Shown here: positions 25,185-35,132 of the stretch, in pieces
Layout of the letters: each line of letters opens with the position of its first letter
Position numbering within the stretch: position 1 is the stretch's first letter
NCBI RefSeq assembly: GCF_000731985.1
Contig: NZ_JNCS01000004.1
Span: 310,001 to 374,000, forward strand
DNA length: 64,000 nucleotides
Source of the DNA: Natrinema altunense
Lineage (GTDB): Archaea > Halobacteriota > Halobacteria > Halobacteriales > Natrialbaceae
Direction: 5' to 3'
Made by a program: the position numbers and the translations under genes
The notes under the pieces: generated by a model
Database searches by the model: none
Seen by the model: the letters and a program-made list of their open reading frames with translations, nothing else
Told to the model about the DNA's origin: nothing

Positions 25185-26555
25185 TCAGTCGCCCTCGGTC
25201 CGATCGTAGACTCCCGCCCGCTCGAGTTCTCCCCGCTTTCGGAGCACGTCCGGCGTCCGACAGACCCCCGGTGCACCCGTCACCTGCGGCACCGTACAGT
25301 TGTTGCAACTCTCACAGAGCACGCGCGGGGGTTTGGCTCCGGACTTCGTCTCGAGCAGCCGTGCGCCCAGCCGCGGCTCGGCGTAGAACGGCCGGGCCAT
25401 GCCGACCATGTCACAGGTCGGGTCGGCGTCGCTCGCACCGTCGCGACCATCGCTCGAGTCCCCCAGCAACCGGTCCATCTGTCGTCGCTCGCGGATGCCA
25501 CCCTCCGCCAGCACGGGAATCGACACCCGATCGCGAACGCGCCGGCAGAACGCCTCGTTCCACGCGGGTTCGAAGTCGTACTGCAGCGACTGGATCCGAT
25601 TCGCCAGCGCGACGAGCCGCCGTCGCGTCGCGCCGCCGAAGGCCGCGTCGTACTCCTCGTGCAGGGCTTCGTTGTCCCACGCCCGCTCGGGGTACTCCCC
25701 GCGGACGATGCTCAGATCCCAGACGACCGACGTCTGGACGGGGACCACTGCGTCGTAGCCGATCCGCTCGAGCCGACGGGCGATTTCGATACCGTCCGCG
25801 AGCGAGAGCTTTCGGCGGACGACCGGTGTGGGTGGGGCGGGCGTTTCGGCCGGTACCTTGGTCAGCAGTGGCACGTCGCCGGCTCGCTCGCGGATCTCGT
25901 CGTGCACCAGTGCGAGGAACTCGAGTCGCGCTTCCGGACTCCCACCGAACTCGTCGGTCCGCCGGTTGTAGAAGGGTGACAGGAACTGCTGGACGATCCC
26001 CATGTTCGCGCCGGCGAGGTGGATGCCGTCGTAGCCGGCCTCGACGGCGTGGGCGGCCGCGCGGCCGAAATCCGCCGCGAGATCGTATACTTCGTCGGTC
26101 GTGAGGACGTGTGGGTCGTACTCGAGGAAGCCGATGCGGTCCAGCGCGCGCAACTGCCACGGCGGCTCCGAGACGGCGAGTTGCTCGAGGGCCGGATTCT
26201 CGCGTCGGTACTCGGCGTGCCAGGTCTCCATGCTCCGGAGGCCGCCGTGCTCGAGTTGGAGGACGATCCGACTCCCGTGGTCGTGAATCCGATCGGTCAG
26301 CCGCGACAGCCGCGCCACGAAGTCGGAGTCGTGGACCCGGGTCATCCCCGGGGCGGCACAGCCCCCCGCGCCGCGGACGATCGTCGCACCCTGACAGATG
26401 AGGCCGACGCCCGACTCGGCTGCGGGCTCGAGGTCGTCGATCAGCGTATCGACCGCGTCGGGGCCGTTGCCCGCACACTCGAGTAGCGGCGCGCGGTAGA
26501 GCCGGTTGGGGACCGTCAGACCGCCGATATTGATCGCGTCCTCGAGAGTGGCCAT
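25185..26555 (-). CDS. Old-Yellow-Enzyme family flavin oxidoreductase
   Basis: 456 residues, FMN TIM-barrel of the NADH:flavin oxidoreductase/2,4-dienoyl-CoA reductase group. Seen: LTVPNRLYRAPL at the start, VLQLEHGG, DGIHLAGANMGIVQQFLSPFYNRRTDEFGGS (the family's substrate and FMN region), VLAEGGIRER, and near the C-terminus CESCNNCTVPQ with a further Cys eleven residues on (4Fe-4S site as in dienoyl-CoA reductase). The second, FAD/NAD-binding half of dienoyl-CoA reductases is absent, so electrons must come from another protein. ATG 26555 chosen; the frame upstream is unrelated. Stop is 2 bases from the stop of the convergent rhodanese gene. Confidence 0.85.
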   Translation of the reverse strand: MATLEDAINIGGLTVPNRLYRAPLLECAGNGPDAVDTLIDDLEPAAESGVGLICQGATIVRGAGGCAAPGMTRVHDSDFVARLSRLTDRIHDHGSRIVLQLEHGGLRSMETWHAEYRRENPALEQLAVSEPPWQLRALDRIGFLEYDPHVLTTDEVYDLAADFGRAAAHAVEAGYDGIHLAGANMGIVQQFLSPFYNRRTDEFGGSPEARLEFLALVHDEIRERAGDVPLLTKVPAETPAPPTPVVRRKLSLADGIEIARRLERIGYDAVVPVQTSVVWDLSIVRGEYPERAWDNEALHEEYDAAFGGATRRRLVALANRIQSLQYDFEPAWNEAFCRRVRDRVSIPVLAEGGIRERRQMDRLLGDSSDGRDGASDADPTCDMVGMARPFYAEPRLGARLLETKSGAKPPRVLCESCNNCTVPQVTGAPGVCRTPDVLRKRGELERAGVYDRTEGD

Positions 26556-26691
26556 GTACGGAATATCGTCCGATCGCACAAGAGCGTAGCGTCGGTTCGG
26601 AACGGCTGAATCACCGCCGGTCAACAGCGGTGACGACCGCGGGTGTGGCAGGTGGAGACAAATCGAGGGTGGGGTACGATGACTGGTTTCG

Positions 26692-27735
26692 TCAGGGCGG
26701 CTGGATCACCGCTCGGCCCTCGATTTCGTTGTGCTCGAGCCGTTCCGCGACCGTGTTGATCTCGCCGAGGTCGTGGCGTTCGGTGCGCAGTTCGACGTCG
26801 CCCCGCTCGACGAGCGCGACGAGTTTCTGTAACTCGGCGTACTTGCCGACGAGCGTGCCGCGGAACGAGAACTCGCCGTTGACCAGTGCCTGACTGGGTT
26901 CGTGAACGTGGCCGCCGTAGCCGACGATGTGGTGGTCGCCCCCGGCGGCGACGATGTCGGGTGCGAGTGCGGTCGTCTCGTCGCGGCCGACGAAGTCGAC
27001 GACCTGCTGGGCTCCCTCGTCGTCGGTCAGGTCCGCAACCACGTCGGCGAGGTCTTTCTCGGCGGAGTTGACGGCGTGGCGAGCGCCCAACGCTTCGGCC
27101 AACTCGAGCGCCTCGTCTTTGACGTCGGCGGCGACGACGTCCGCGGCGCTCGTGGCCTCGAGACACTGGAGGCCGATGTGGCCGAGTCCGCCGACGCCGA
27201 TGACGACGCAGGTGTCGCCGGGGTTCAGTTCGTCGACAGCCTTTTTGACGGCGTGGTAGGCCGTGATCCCGGCGTCCGCGTGCGGTGCGATCTCCGTCGG
27301 ATCGACGCCGTCGGGCAGCGGAATCACTGCCCGCTCGTTCGTCTGCAGGTATTCGGCGAACCCGCCGTCGGTGGTGAGCCCGTTGAACGCGCTGTTCTCG
27401 CAGTACATGTCCTCGCCGAGCCGGCACGGGCGACAGATGCCACAGGTCTGGACGGGATGACAGATCACCGGATCGCCCGCCTCGACCAGCGTTACCTCCT
27501 CACCGGTCTCGGCGACGATCCCCGCGTTTTCGTGACCCAGCGTCATCGGCAGGTCCTGTGGCGCGTAGTCGGTCCACATCCCCTCGATGATGTGATTGTC
27601 AGTCTGACACCATCCTGCCCCTTCAACCTCGATCAGTACCTGATCCGATCGCTCGAGCGCCGGTCGGTCGATCTCGTCTATCGAGAGCGCGTCGCCCATC
27701 TCGTCAGTGTACTCGTGAAGCCTGGCTGCTTGCAT
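26692..27735 (-). CDS. zinc-dependent alcohol dehydrogenase
   Basis: 347 residues, medium-chain dehydrogenase. Seen: catalytic zinc ligand in GWCQTD (Cys43) with GHENAG (His68/Glu69), structural zinc Cys98, 101, 104 and 112, and Rossmann motif GVGGLGHIGLQ near 172-182. It oxidises an alcohol or reduces an aldehyde with NAD(P). I start at ATG 27735, where relatives begin (MQAARLHEY). An in-frame ATG at 27768 adds eleven residues and sits about 32 bases from an AT-rich box at 27795-27806, so it is a real alternative. Divergent from the amidohydrolase-DUF59 pair, with which it forms a likely functional module. Confidence 0.88.
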   Translation of the reverse strand: MQAARLHEYTDEMGDALSIDEIDRPALERSDQVLIEVEGAGWCQTDNHIIEGMWTDYAPQDLPMTLGHENAGIVAETGEEVTLVEAGDPVICHPVQTCGICRPCRLGEDMYCENSAFNGLTTDGGFAEYLQTNERAVIPLPDGVDPTEIAPHADAGITAYHAVKKAVDELNPGDTCVVIGVGGLGHIGLQCLEATSAADVVAADVKDEALELAEALGARHAVNSAEKDLADVVADLTDDEGAQQVVDFVGRDETTALAPDIVAAGGDHHIVGYGGHVHEPSQALVNGEFSFRGTLVGKYAELQKLVALVERGDVELRTERHDLGEINTVAERLEHNEIEGRAVIQPP

Positions 27736-27920
27736 GGTACTGACACACAGTTCGTCGTCACCCGTCATAATACCCCCTCGAGTATCGCCCCGTATGATTA
27801 TTTGAATATTGATATCGGTATTTGGATACGCTAACTTTGACCCTTCAAGCTCAACTTGGTGTGTGATTCATATCTGTCTGAAAAAGAGTAATGTGGTGTG
27901 GTGTCAATGTACAGTGTGGG
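27736..27920. promoter_or_regulatory. divergent promoter region between the dehydrogenase and amidohydrolase genes
   Basis: 185 bases, AT-rich (27790-27835), with several TATA-like stretches: TTCAAATAATC on the minus strand near 27795-27806 for the dehydrogenase, and TTCATATCTG (27868-27877) on the plus strand for the amidohydrolase. Sharing one region suggests common control. No clear operator repeat was found. Confidence 0.45.
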
Positions 27921-28985
27921 ATGTATCAGCAAAACGAAGAGGACATCTTCGTCATCGATGCTCACGTGCACCTGTGGGATGCGACGGAGGAGAACATCAA
28001 ACACGAGGGTGGGGAGGAGTTCATCCAGTGCTTCTACGATTATCACACGACGTTCACCCCTGAGGAACGGCAGTGGGACATGGACGAGTATCGCAAATAC
28101 GGTGCCGACCGAATGGTCGCGGACCTGTTCGGTGACGCCGCCGCCGATATGGGCATTTTCCAGCCGACGTACCTCACCGACTTCTACGCTGAGGGGTTCA
28201 ATACGACCGAGCAGAACGCCGCACTCGCGACCGAGTACCCCGAGCGATTCGTCCTCAACGGCACTTTCGATCCCCGCGACGGTGATCAGGGTCTCGAGTA
28301 TCTCGAAGAACTTCACGAGAACTACGAGATTCCCGGGGTCAAACTCTACACCGCCGAGTGGCGCGGCGACTCGAAGGGGTGGCGACTCGACGACGAGGAG
28401 GCGTTCGAATTCCTCGAGAAGTGTTCGGAACTCGGCATCGAGAACATCCACGCACACAAGGGACCGACCATCCGCCCGCTGAACCGCGACGCGTTCGACG
28501 TGGCGGACGTCGACGATGCAGCCTCGTCGTTCCCCGAACTCAACTTCGTCGTCGAACACGTCGGCCTGCCGCGTCTCGACGACTTCTGCTGGATCGCCGC
28601 ACAGGAGAACAACGTCTACGGCGGGCTCGCGGTCGCCGCGCCGTTCGCCCAGAACCGACCGGGTAAGTTCTCCGAGATCATGTCCGAACTGCTCTGGTGG
28701 CTCGGCGAGGAGCGCGTCCTCTTCGGCTCGGATTACGCGCTGTGGAACCCCGACTGGCTCGTCGAGGAGGTCATGGAAGCCGAACTCACCCAGGAGCACC
28801 GCGCCGAGTACGGCGTCGAGTGGGACCTCGAGACCAAGAAAAAAGTCATGGGCGAGAACGCCGCCGATCTCTACGACATCGACATCGAAGCGAAACGGCA
28901 GGCGTTCCAGGACGACGAGATCAGCCAGCAGTTCGGTCTCGAGGACCACTACGCCGGCGAGGAACCCGCGGCTGCAGACGACTGA
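27921..28985 (+). CDS. amidohydrolase like those of propane monooxygenase clusters
   Basis: 354 residues of the Amidohydro_2 (ACMSD-like) TIM-barrel family. Seen: metal-binding IDAHVHLWD (His15 and His17), a long loop with IFQPTYLTDFYAEGFNT, GVKLYTAEWRGDSKGW, HAHKGPTI with further metal ligands, EHVGLPRLDDFCW, and FGSDYALWNPDW with the catalytic Asp. This motif set is the one I know from amidohydrolases encoded beside bacterial prmABCD (propane monooxygenase) genes; their exact reaction is unclear. It overlaps the next start by one base (TGATG). An ATG at 27891 is in frame but adds a Cys-rich, unrelated leader. Confidence 0.85.
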   Translation: MYQQNEEDIFVIDAHVHLWDATEENIKHEGGEEFIQCFYDYHTTFTPEERQWDMDEYRKYGADRMVADLFGDAAADMGIFQPTYLTDFYAEGFNTTEQNAALATEYPERFVLNGTFDPRDGDQGLEYLEELHENYEIPGVKLYTAEWRGDSKGWRLDDEEAFEFLEKCSELGIENIHAHKGPTIRPLNRDAFDVADVDDAASSFPELNFVVEHVGLPRLDDFCWIAAQENNVYGGLAVAAPFAQNRPGKFSEIMSELLWWLGEERVLFGSDYALWNPDWLVEEVMEAELTQEHRAEYGVEWDLETKKKVMGENAADLYDIDIEAKRQAFQDDEISQQFGLEDHYAGEEPAAADD

Positions 28986-29755
28986 TGAGCTCACAGATAT
29001 CCGACGGCCCGACTCGAGCGGCCGTCCGCGATCGATTGAACCGGGTTACCGATCCGGAACTCGACTGCTCGATCGTCGCGCTCGAGTACGTCGACGGCAT
29101 CGAGATCACCGGGCACCGCGTCGCCGTCGACCTCACGCTTCCGACTGCGTGGTGCTCGCCGGCCTTTGCCTGGATGATGGCAGTCGACGCCCGTGACGAG
29201 GTCGAGTCCCTCTCGACAGTCGAGGAGAGCCGGATCACGCTCCACGAACACATGCACGAAACGGAGATCACTCGCGGCGTGAACGAGCGCCTCTCCTTCG
29301 GCGAGGCGTTTCCTGATGCCGACGGTGATGTCGCAGCAGTCCGTGCGGAACTCGACGAGAAAGCTCGCGTCGCCCGCCAGTACGATGCAGTCGAGGCACT
29401 GCTGGACGCCGGCCTCGACGCCGAGGCGATCGTCGATCTCAGCTCCCGCGACCTCGAGATGGACGATTCGACGAACACTGTCGCCGTCTACGTCGACGAC
29501 CGTTCGTTCGCGGTCACCGTTCCGAACGACCCGATCGAGCGGTACCTCCACAAAGCTCGCGAGACTGCCCTCGTTTCCGAGCCGGACGCCTCCCTGTTTC
29601 GAACGCCGGAGGGCGACCCCATCGACGCCGAGTCGTTCGCCCTCGTCCACCGGCGGGGGCGGCTCACACAGGTCAACATGTCGAGTCAGGGCGGCATCTG
29701 CGACGGCCTTCGGGAGGCCAGAGAACGGCGTCTCGAGGGGGCGGCCGACGACTGA
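28985..29755 (+). CDS. DUF59 (MIP18-like) iron-sulfur assembly-type protein
   Basis: 256 residues. Seen: an N-terminal MIP18/DUF59 domain (about 10-95) with VTDPELDCSIVALEYV and the LPTAWCSPAFAWM loop holding the conserved Cys, followed by an extra 160-residue part not found in stand-alone MIP18 proteins. The Cys is the likely metal- or cluster-handling residue by family knowledge. Translational overlap with the amidohydrolase gene (TGATG) suggests they work together. Proteins of this kind are also found beside propane and related monooxygenase genes, perhaps for diiron or Fe-S maturation. Function here is inferred. Confidence 0.8.
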   Translation: MSSQISDGPTRAAVRDRLNRVTDPELDCSIVALEYVDGIEITGHRVAVDLTLPTAWCSPAFAWMMAVDARDEVESLSTVEESRITLHEHMHETEITRGVNERLSFGEAFPDADGDVAAVRAELDEKARVARQYDAVEALLDAGLDAEAIVDLSSRDLEMDDSTNTVAVYVDDRSFAVTVPNDPIERYLHKARETALVSEPDASLFRTPEGDPIDAESFALVHRRGRLTQVNMSSQGGICDGLREARERRLEGAADD

Positions 29756-29815
29756 CTGCGGTCCGCTGTATTTGCAGCTAGTGTGTCCCTCGCGGGACGT
29801 CTCGGCACCGCGAAA

Positions 29816-30322
29816 CTACTTTTCGACCTCGAGCAGTGCGACCCGTTCGTGAACCAGCGCCGACAGTGGCGCGTCTGTGGCCGCCCGTTCGGCATCGGTG
29901 ATGTCGAAGAAGCCACACAGCGTCTCGGCGTCCTGCGTCTCGAGCGTCGAGTCCCGCTCGACGAACGCGCCCAGCGCCTTCAGTTCCGCGATCGCGGCCG
30001 CTTCGTCCCCGTCGTGAGCGCCGTCGACGAGCACGACCGCGCGGTACTCGCCCTCGCCGACGCCCATCTCGAGGGCGCGGTCGATCTGCCGCCGGCCGGC
30101 GGCGTACAGGAGGATCTCGACGGCCCGATCCCGGGCGACGTTCTCGCCCCGTTCGATGGCCCGGTCGGCGAACTCGACGGCCCGCGCTATGTGTCGACGG
30201 TCGGCGACGTACCGCGAATCGAACGCCTGAACCGTCACGCCGTGGCGGGCCCCGATCTCACCGAGGGTGGCCACGAACGCGTCGATATCGTCGATCTCGA
30301 GTCGGCCTTCGAGTAGCGCCAT
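29816..30322 (-). CDS. cgi121: KEOPS complex subunit Cgi121
   Basis: 168 residues. Cgi121 is the tRNA-binding subunit of KEOPS, which makes N6-threonylcarbamoyl-adenosine at position 37 of ANN-decoding tRNAs. Seen: EILLYAAGRRQIDRALEMGV, the conserved core helix, and GEYRAVVLVDG before the C-terminal strand. Length and core fit archaeal Cgi121. It overlaps the end of hel308 by one base (TGATG), an arrangement that suggests coupled translation with the helicase gene. Confidence 0.85.
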   Translation of the reverse strand: MALLEGRLEIDDIDAFVATLGEIGARHGVTVQAFDSRYVADRRHIARAVEFADRAIERGENVARDRAVEILLYAAGRRQIDRALEMGVGEGEYRAVVLVDGAHDGDEAAAIAELKALGAFVERDSTLETQDAETLCGFFDITDAERAATDAPLSALVHERVALLEVEK

Positions 30323-32691
30323 CAGAAATCACCCAGGCTCGCTTGACTGTCGTCCGCGTCCGTCGTTTCAGTCGCATCCGTTGCTGTGCGGTCCCCGCTC
30401 GCGTTCGCCACTGCGTTCCCGTCCCCGTCGCTTTCCCCGTCCGCTCTCGGCTCGACGCCGTCCATCGAGGGGTCCTCGCGGCCCGCGTTCTCGAGGATGG
30501 TCTCGGCCGTCTTCCGCCCTTTGAGAACCGCGAGGATGACGCCTTTGTCCGCAGTCCGTAAGTCGGCGGGCTCCTTGATCCCCGCGTCGTAGAGCCGGCG
30601 GGCGCGCTTGCGGCCCACCCCGCCGACCCCGACGAGTTCGAGGAGTTCCTCACCCACGCCGTGTTCGACGCGGGCGCGGGCCTCCCGGACGGCGACGGTC
30701 CACTCGCTGTCGATCTCCGCGGCCAGGGACTCGGCCGCCCCGAGCAACCACTCGGCGGTGTCGACCTTCCCGCGGAGGTCGCCGGGTCCGATCTTGTAGC
30801 GGTCGGTCAACTGCTCCTCGTCGGTCTCGGTCGCCCAGTCCTCGAGCAGCTTGCCCGTCTTGAGCGCCGAGAGCCAGTCCTCGAAGCGCTCCTCCTCGAA
30901 CTCGCTCGGGGCGTTCCCCAGCAGCTCGGCCCCCCGTTCGTAGAAGAGGTCGCCGAATCGTTCGTCCTCGCCGGAGCGCAGATAGAGTTCGTACATGTCC
31001 GGCGTCCGCGAGATCAGTTGGTAGAGTCCCAGTGCGGTCGGCCGTTCGTCGGCGTCCGCGAGCCCGTGGACGATCTCGGCGGCGCTCATCGGGTCCAGGT
31101 AGAGCCGCGAGACGGTGTGTCCGAGGCTGGTCGCCGCGAGTTCCTCGTCGCGGCTGCCGTCGTCTGCGAGAGCGGCTGCCGATGTGAACGCTCCGTCGTC
31201 GACACCCTCGCTGTCGTCGCTCCCACCGCTCTCGCGCTCGATAAAGTCGTTCGACTCGAGATACTGTAGGACCGTGTCGGTCACCGTCTCGAGCCGACCG
31301 GGTTCGCTCGACTGGCTGGCGTAGAGAGTGGCTTCGAGGAACTCGAGCAACTCATCGCGCGTGCGGGCGAAGCCGGAGGCGATGGTCGCGAGGACGTGGG
31401 TCCGCAGGGCGGGCTCGGCCGCCAGTTTCGAGCGTACCGGCTCGGGCTCGGCCCAGATGTAGCGATCGAACAGGTCCTCGCTCTCGTCGTGGTTCTTCGC
31501 GAGCAACACGGCCTCGCCGTAGGGATCGAGACCGGGGCGGCCGGCCCGCCCCATCATCTGGTGGACTTCGAGGACGTCCAGCGGTGCCATGCCGCCGGCG
31601 CTGGGATCGAAGCGCCGCCAGTCGCGGACGATCACGCGGCGGGCGGGCGTGTTCACGCCCGCGGCGAGCGTCGGCGTCGCCGAGATCACTTTCAGGAGTC
31701 GGTCCCGGAAGGCGTCCTCGACGATCGACCGCTGGGTGCTCGAGAGGCCGGCGTGGTGAAATGCGGCCCCGTGTTCGACGGCCGCAGCGAGGTCTTTGCT
31801 GGTCTCGGTGTCGCTGTCGTCCCGAATCTCGTCGGCCAGTTCGGCCAGCTCGGTCCGTTCTTCGGGAGTCAGTTCGTTCGTCGAGACGTCGCCCAGCCGC
31901 CGCGCGGCGGCCTCGGCGTTCTGCCGGGAGTTGACGAACACGAGCGAGGAGCCGTCCTCCCGTAAAATGTCGCGGACGAGGGCGGCCTCCTGCTTTTCGC
32001 TGCCCTGGACCGGGACCTCCCGGGTCGAGCCGTCGTCGAAGTTCAGGGCGTTGCCGTAGTGGACGCCCATCTGCAGCTCGATCGGTCGCCAGTCGGTGTC
32101 CACGAGCGCAGCGTCGAGCCAGTCCGCGATTTCGTCGGCGTTGCCGACGGTCGCCGAGAGCGCGACCAGCTGCATGCGGGGATTGAGCTTCCGAAGTTTC
32201 GCGAGGGTCACCTCGAGCGTCGGCCCTCGATTCCGGTCGTCGATGAGGTGTACTTCGTCCGAGACGACGCAGGTCAGATCCGAGAGCCAGTCGGCCCCGT
32301 TGCGAACGAGCGAGTCGACCTTCTCGCTGGTGGCGACGACGATGTCCTTCGTCGCGAGCCAGTCGCTGGTGCTCTCGTAGTTGCCCGTCGTCACGCCGAC
32401 CGTGACGCCGAAGCGCTCGTAGGCCTCGAACTCGTCTTTCTTCTCGCTGGCGAGTGCCCGCAGGGGGACGATGTACAGTGCCGTCCCGCCGCGCTCGATC
32501 GCCGACAGCATCGATAGGGCGGCGATCATCGTCTTCCCGCTGGCGGTGGGGACCGCGGCGACGAGGTTCTCACCCTCGGTCGCGCCGGCCTCGACCGCCG
32601 CTGTCTGCGGCGGGTAGAGCTCCTCGATGCCTTCGCTCCGGAAGTGGTCGACGGCACCGGCCGGGAGCCCCGACAGCTCCTCGATATTCAT
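30322..32691 (-). CDS. hel308: Hel308 family ATP-dependent DNA helicase with C-terminal PIP-like box
   Basis: 789 residues, superfamily 2 3'-5' helicase for stalled replication forks and recombination. Seen: Q-motif YPPQ (26-29), Walker A PTASGKT (48-54), DEVH (145-148), SATVGN, motif [11 protein letters not shown], the ratchet/winged-helix region, and a C-terminal helix-hairpin-helix [17 protein letters not shown]. The last seven residues, QASLGDF, fit the PCNA-interacting pattern Q-x-x-L-x-x-F. ATG 32691 follows a CTTTAAACC box by about 31 bases. The long open frame before it is fortuitous. Confidence 0.92.
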   Translation of the reverse strand: MNIEELSGLPAGAVDHFRSEGIEELYPPQTAAVEAGATEGENLVAAVPTASGKTMIAALSMLSAIERGGTALYIVPLRALASEKKDEFEAYERFGVTVGVTTGNYESTSDWLATKDIVVATSEKVDSLVRNGADWLSDLTCVVSDEVHLIDDRNRGPTLEVTLAKLRKLNPRMQLVALSATVGNADEIADWLDAALVDTDWRPIELQMGVHYGNALNFDDGSTREVPVQGSEKQEAALVRDILREDGSSLVFVNSRQNAEAAARRLGDVSTNELTPEERTELAELADEIRDDSDTETSKDLAAAVEHGAAFHHAGLSSTQRSIVEDAFRDRLLKVISATPTLAAGVNTPARRVIVRDWRRFDPSAGGMAPLDVLEVHQMMGRAGRPGLDPYGEAVLLAKNHDESEDLFDRYIWAEPEPVRSKLAAEPALRTHVLATIASGFARTRDELLEFLEATLYASQSSEPGRLETVTDTVLQYLESNDFIERESGGSDDSEGVDDGAFTSAAALADDGSRDEELAATSLGHTVSRLYLDPMSAAEIVHGLADADERPTALGLYQLISRTPDMYELYLRSGEDERFGDLFYERGAELLGNAPSEFEEERFEDWLSALKTGKLLEDWATETDEEQLTDRYKIGPGDLRGKVDTAEWLLGAAESLAAEIDSEWTVAVREARARVEHGVGEELLELVGVGGVGRKRARRLYDAGIKEPADLRTADKGVILAVLKGRKTAETILENAGREDPSMDGVEPRADGESDGDGNAVANASGDRTATDATETTDADDSQASLGDF

Positions 32692-32901
32692 TGTCCTCCC
32701 TTGGCGCGTCCCGCGGTTTAAAGTATCGTCTTGTGGGCTGCGGAGGCCGCCCCTCGAGCGACGCTGTGCTCGCTTGTCGCCCCGGTTCACGGCGAGCAAC
32801 CGGGCTGTTCGCGTGCGTTCGAAGAGCCGGTGGGTTTCCTTCTCCCGTCCGAGTCGTTCGACGCCGATAGACCGATGCGACCCGCCGTCGAACAGGCCCG
32901 T

Positions 32902-33339
32902 ATGGCCGACTCCCATCCCGACCGCGTCCTCGTTCCCACGCTCGGCCGTCCGCGGGAAGACGAGGCCCTCGCCTACGCCCTCGAGACGTTCCCCGACGCC
33001 GACATCGTACTGCTCACCGTCATCACGCCGCTGGACGCGCCGCTCAGCGAGGGCGGTATCCTCGAGCGAAGCGAGGACCGGCGGGCGCAAGCGCGGGCCA
33101 GCGCAACCGACTTGCTCGAGTCGGTTGCCGATGCGGCCTCGGACCGGGTCCGGATCGAGACGGCCGAGGGACGGCCCGGAACTGTCGTTCCGCAGTACGC
33201 CGCCGAGGCGAGGATCGATCACGTCGTCATGTACGGCTCCAGGACGGGCTCGACGGGATTCCTCAGGCGGTTTCTCTGTCGCGACATCGCGGCCACGGTG
33301 GTCGACCGGACCGCACAGCCGGTGACGGTGCTCGACTGA
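32902..33339 (+). CDS. universal stress protein family (UspA)
   Basis: 145 residues, alpha/beta fold. Seen: RVLVPTLGR at the start, a central helix-rich part, and [37 protein letters not shown], the usual C-terminal element where ATP-binding Usps carry GxxG-x9-G(S/T). The spacing here is imperfect, so ATP binding is uncertain. Role in stress response is family knowledge only. ATG 32902 preferred over ATG 32875. Confidence 0.82.
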   Translation: MADSHPDRVLVPTLGRPREDEALAYALETFPDADIVLLTVITPLDAPLSEGGILERSEDRRAQARASATDLLESVADAASDRVRIETAEGRPGTVVPQYAAEARIDHVVMYGSRTGSTGFLRRFLCRDIAATVVDRTAQPVTVLD

Positions 33340-33361
33340 TGGCCTCGAGTCCGAACGAAGC

Positions 33362-34570
33362 TTAACCGCCGATAACCGACGCGAACAGCCGATACAGGCC
33401 GTAACTGACGACGACCGAACTCGAGAGGGTCACCAGCCAGAAGGTGATCGTGACGCCGATCTTGCGCCGGGAGACGCCCGCCGAGCCGCCGGCCAGTCCG
33501 CCGCCGATGACCCCCGACAGGATGATGTTGTTCAGCGAGATGGGAATCCCGAGCGCGATCGCCAACTGTGCGATGATGAACCCCGGGACCAGCGCCGCGA
33601 TCGAGCGGCGAACCCCGAGTTGGGCGTACTCCCGGGACGTCGCCTGCAGCAACCGCGGCGCACCCATCCAGGCACCGGCGAGGATTCCGGTAGCCCCGAT
33701 CCCGAGCAGGAGGATCCCCGGCAGGCCGAGTTCGACGCGAAAGAGGTTCTCGAGGGGGCCGGTCGCGAGGCCGACCTGCGAGCCGCCCGAGGAAAAGGCG
33801 ACGATGCCGCCGAGGACGAGCAGGAACGAGCGGATCCCGTTCTCGACGGAGACGCGGACGCGCTCGCGGCTCCAGTAGAACGCGATGACGCCGACCCCGA
33901 CGGTCACGAGGACGGTTCCGAGGTCGACGCCGGCGGCGAGCGCCGGCCCGCCACCGAACTGCCGGGAGACGAAGCCGGCCAGGGTGCCCTGCTCGGCGGC
34001 CGGATCGGGGATCACACCGAGGCGGACGTTGGCGACGATCGCGCCGACGATACCGGCCAGCAGCGGGACGCCGACCGTCTCGGGAACGTCGTCGCGCCGC
34101 AGAACCGTCGCCGTCGCGTACGCCAGTCCGCCGGACATGATCGGCACCAGCAGCCAGAAGAGTCCGAGCCGTCGGTAGGTGTCGATCGCCGGATCGCCGC
34201 CCAGCGAGAGGCCGACGCCGACCATCGCGCCCGTCGTCGCGAACGCCGCGGGGATCGGATACCGTGTGTAGATCCCGACCGCCATGAACCCCGCCGCGGT
34301 CAGCAGCCCCGCGGTGGCCGCAAGCGGCGTGATCGTGACGCCGTCGATGAGGTCCGCACCGACCGTCTCCGAGATGCTGCCGCCCTGCATGAGCGCTCCC
34401 GCGGCCGCGAGCAGGCCGATGACGAACGCCGCTTGCATCGTCGAGATGGCGTTCGCGCCGATCGCGGGGGCGAAGGGTGGCGAGTTGCTGTTCGCCCCGA
34501 GCACCCACGCCATGAACAGACAGGTGACGATAGCGGCTCCGACGAGGACCCCGAAGGAGAGTGCGACCAT
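33362..34570 (-). CDS. pitA: PiT family inorganic phosphate permease
   Basis: 402 residues, about ten transmembrane segments. Seen: [20 protein letters not shown] near the start and, in the second half, [15 protein letters not shown] and [21 protein letters not shown], the duplicated PiT signature regions. The usual GANDxxN is changed to GANSNSPP and the second GxND to GGSQ, as in other haloarchaeal PiT-like proteins, which may affect ion coupling. It imports phosphate (or sulfate) driven by H+ or Na+. CTTTTCC about 30 bases before the ATG could be the TATA element. Confidence 0.85.
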   Translation of the reverse strand: MVALSFGVLVGAAIVTCLFMAWVLGANSNSPPFAPAIGANAISTMQAAFVIGLLAAAGALMQGGSISETVGADLIDGVTITPLAATAGLLTAAGFMAVGIYTRYPIPAAFATTGAMVGVGLSLGGDPAIDTYRRLGLFWLLVPIMSGGLAYATATVLRRDDVPETVGVPLLAGIVGAIVANVRLGVIPDPAAEQGTLAGFVSRQFGGGPALAAGVDLGTVLVTVGVGVIAFYWSRERVRVSVENGIRSFLLVLGGIVAFSSGGSQVGLATGPLENLFRVELGLPGILLLGIGATGILAGAWMGAPRLLQATSREYAQLGVRRSIAALVPGFIIAQLAIALGIPISLNNIILSGVIGGGLAGGSAGVSRRKIGVTITFWLVTLSSSVVVSYGLYRLFASVIGG

Positions 34571-34804
34571 TCCGTCTCGTACATCGTCGTTCGACGACCC
34601 CGTGGAAAAGCGTTTGCTCGGCAGCGAACCCGTGGCTCATGGTCCCCATCGCCTCCCGTGGGGACCGTCGTGCCGTCCCGCTTTCGCAACTCGAGGGGGG
34701 GTGAGCCGCCGAACAGTAAAGCGATGCTGTCATCTGGCTCCTGGTACCGCGGACCATGACCGGGGACCGCTACCGATTTACGCCGATCGGCCCAACCACC
34801 TCGT

Positions 34805-35050
34805 ATGAAGGTCGAATTCGACGAGGACACCTGTATCGGGATGTTCCAGTGCGTCGCGGAGTGGGACGCCTTCGAGAAGGACAAATCGAAAGGGAAGGCG
34901 ATCCTCGCGGACAGCGAGGAACGCGAGGACGGCGTCTTCGTCCGCGAGGTGCCCGACGACGCGGAACTGGACGCGAAGTTCGCCGCTCGGTCCTGTCCCG
35001 TCGATGCGATCGCGATTTACGACGACGACGGCAACCAGTTGATTCCCTGA
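34805..35050 (+). CDS. small single-cluster ferredoxin
   Basis: 81 residues. Seen: C-x-x-M-x-x-C (Cys10, Met13, Cys16) and C-P at 64-65. The Met replaces the second ligand Cys of a 4Fe-4S site, so a 3Fe-4S cluster is likely, as in monocluster ferredoxins of P450 systems. An acidic middle segment connects the two halves. Redox partner unknown; no P450 gene is nearby. TATA candidate CGATTTACGCC lies about 28 bases upstream of the ATG. Confidence 0.85.
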   Translation: MKVEFDEDTCIGMFQCVAEWDAFEKDKSKGKAILADSEEREDGVFVREVPDDAELDAKFAARSCPVDAIAIYDDDGNQLIP

Positions 35051-35132
35051 TCCGACGGCCGAATCGCCGTCCGCAGTCTCGAGGCTACTCGGTCGACGAT
35101 GGTCGCGAACAGAACCGGCGACCGGGTGTCGT

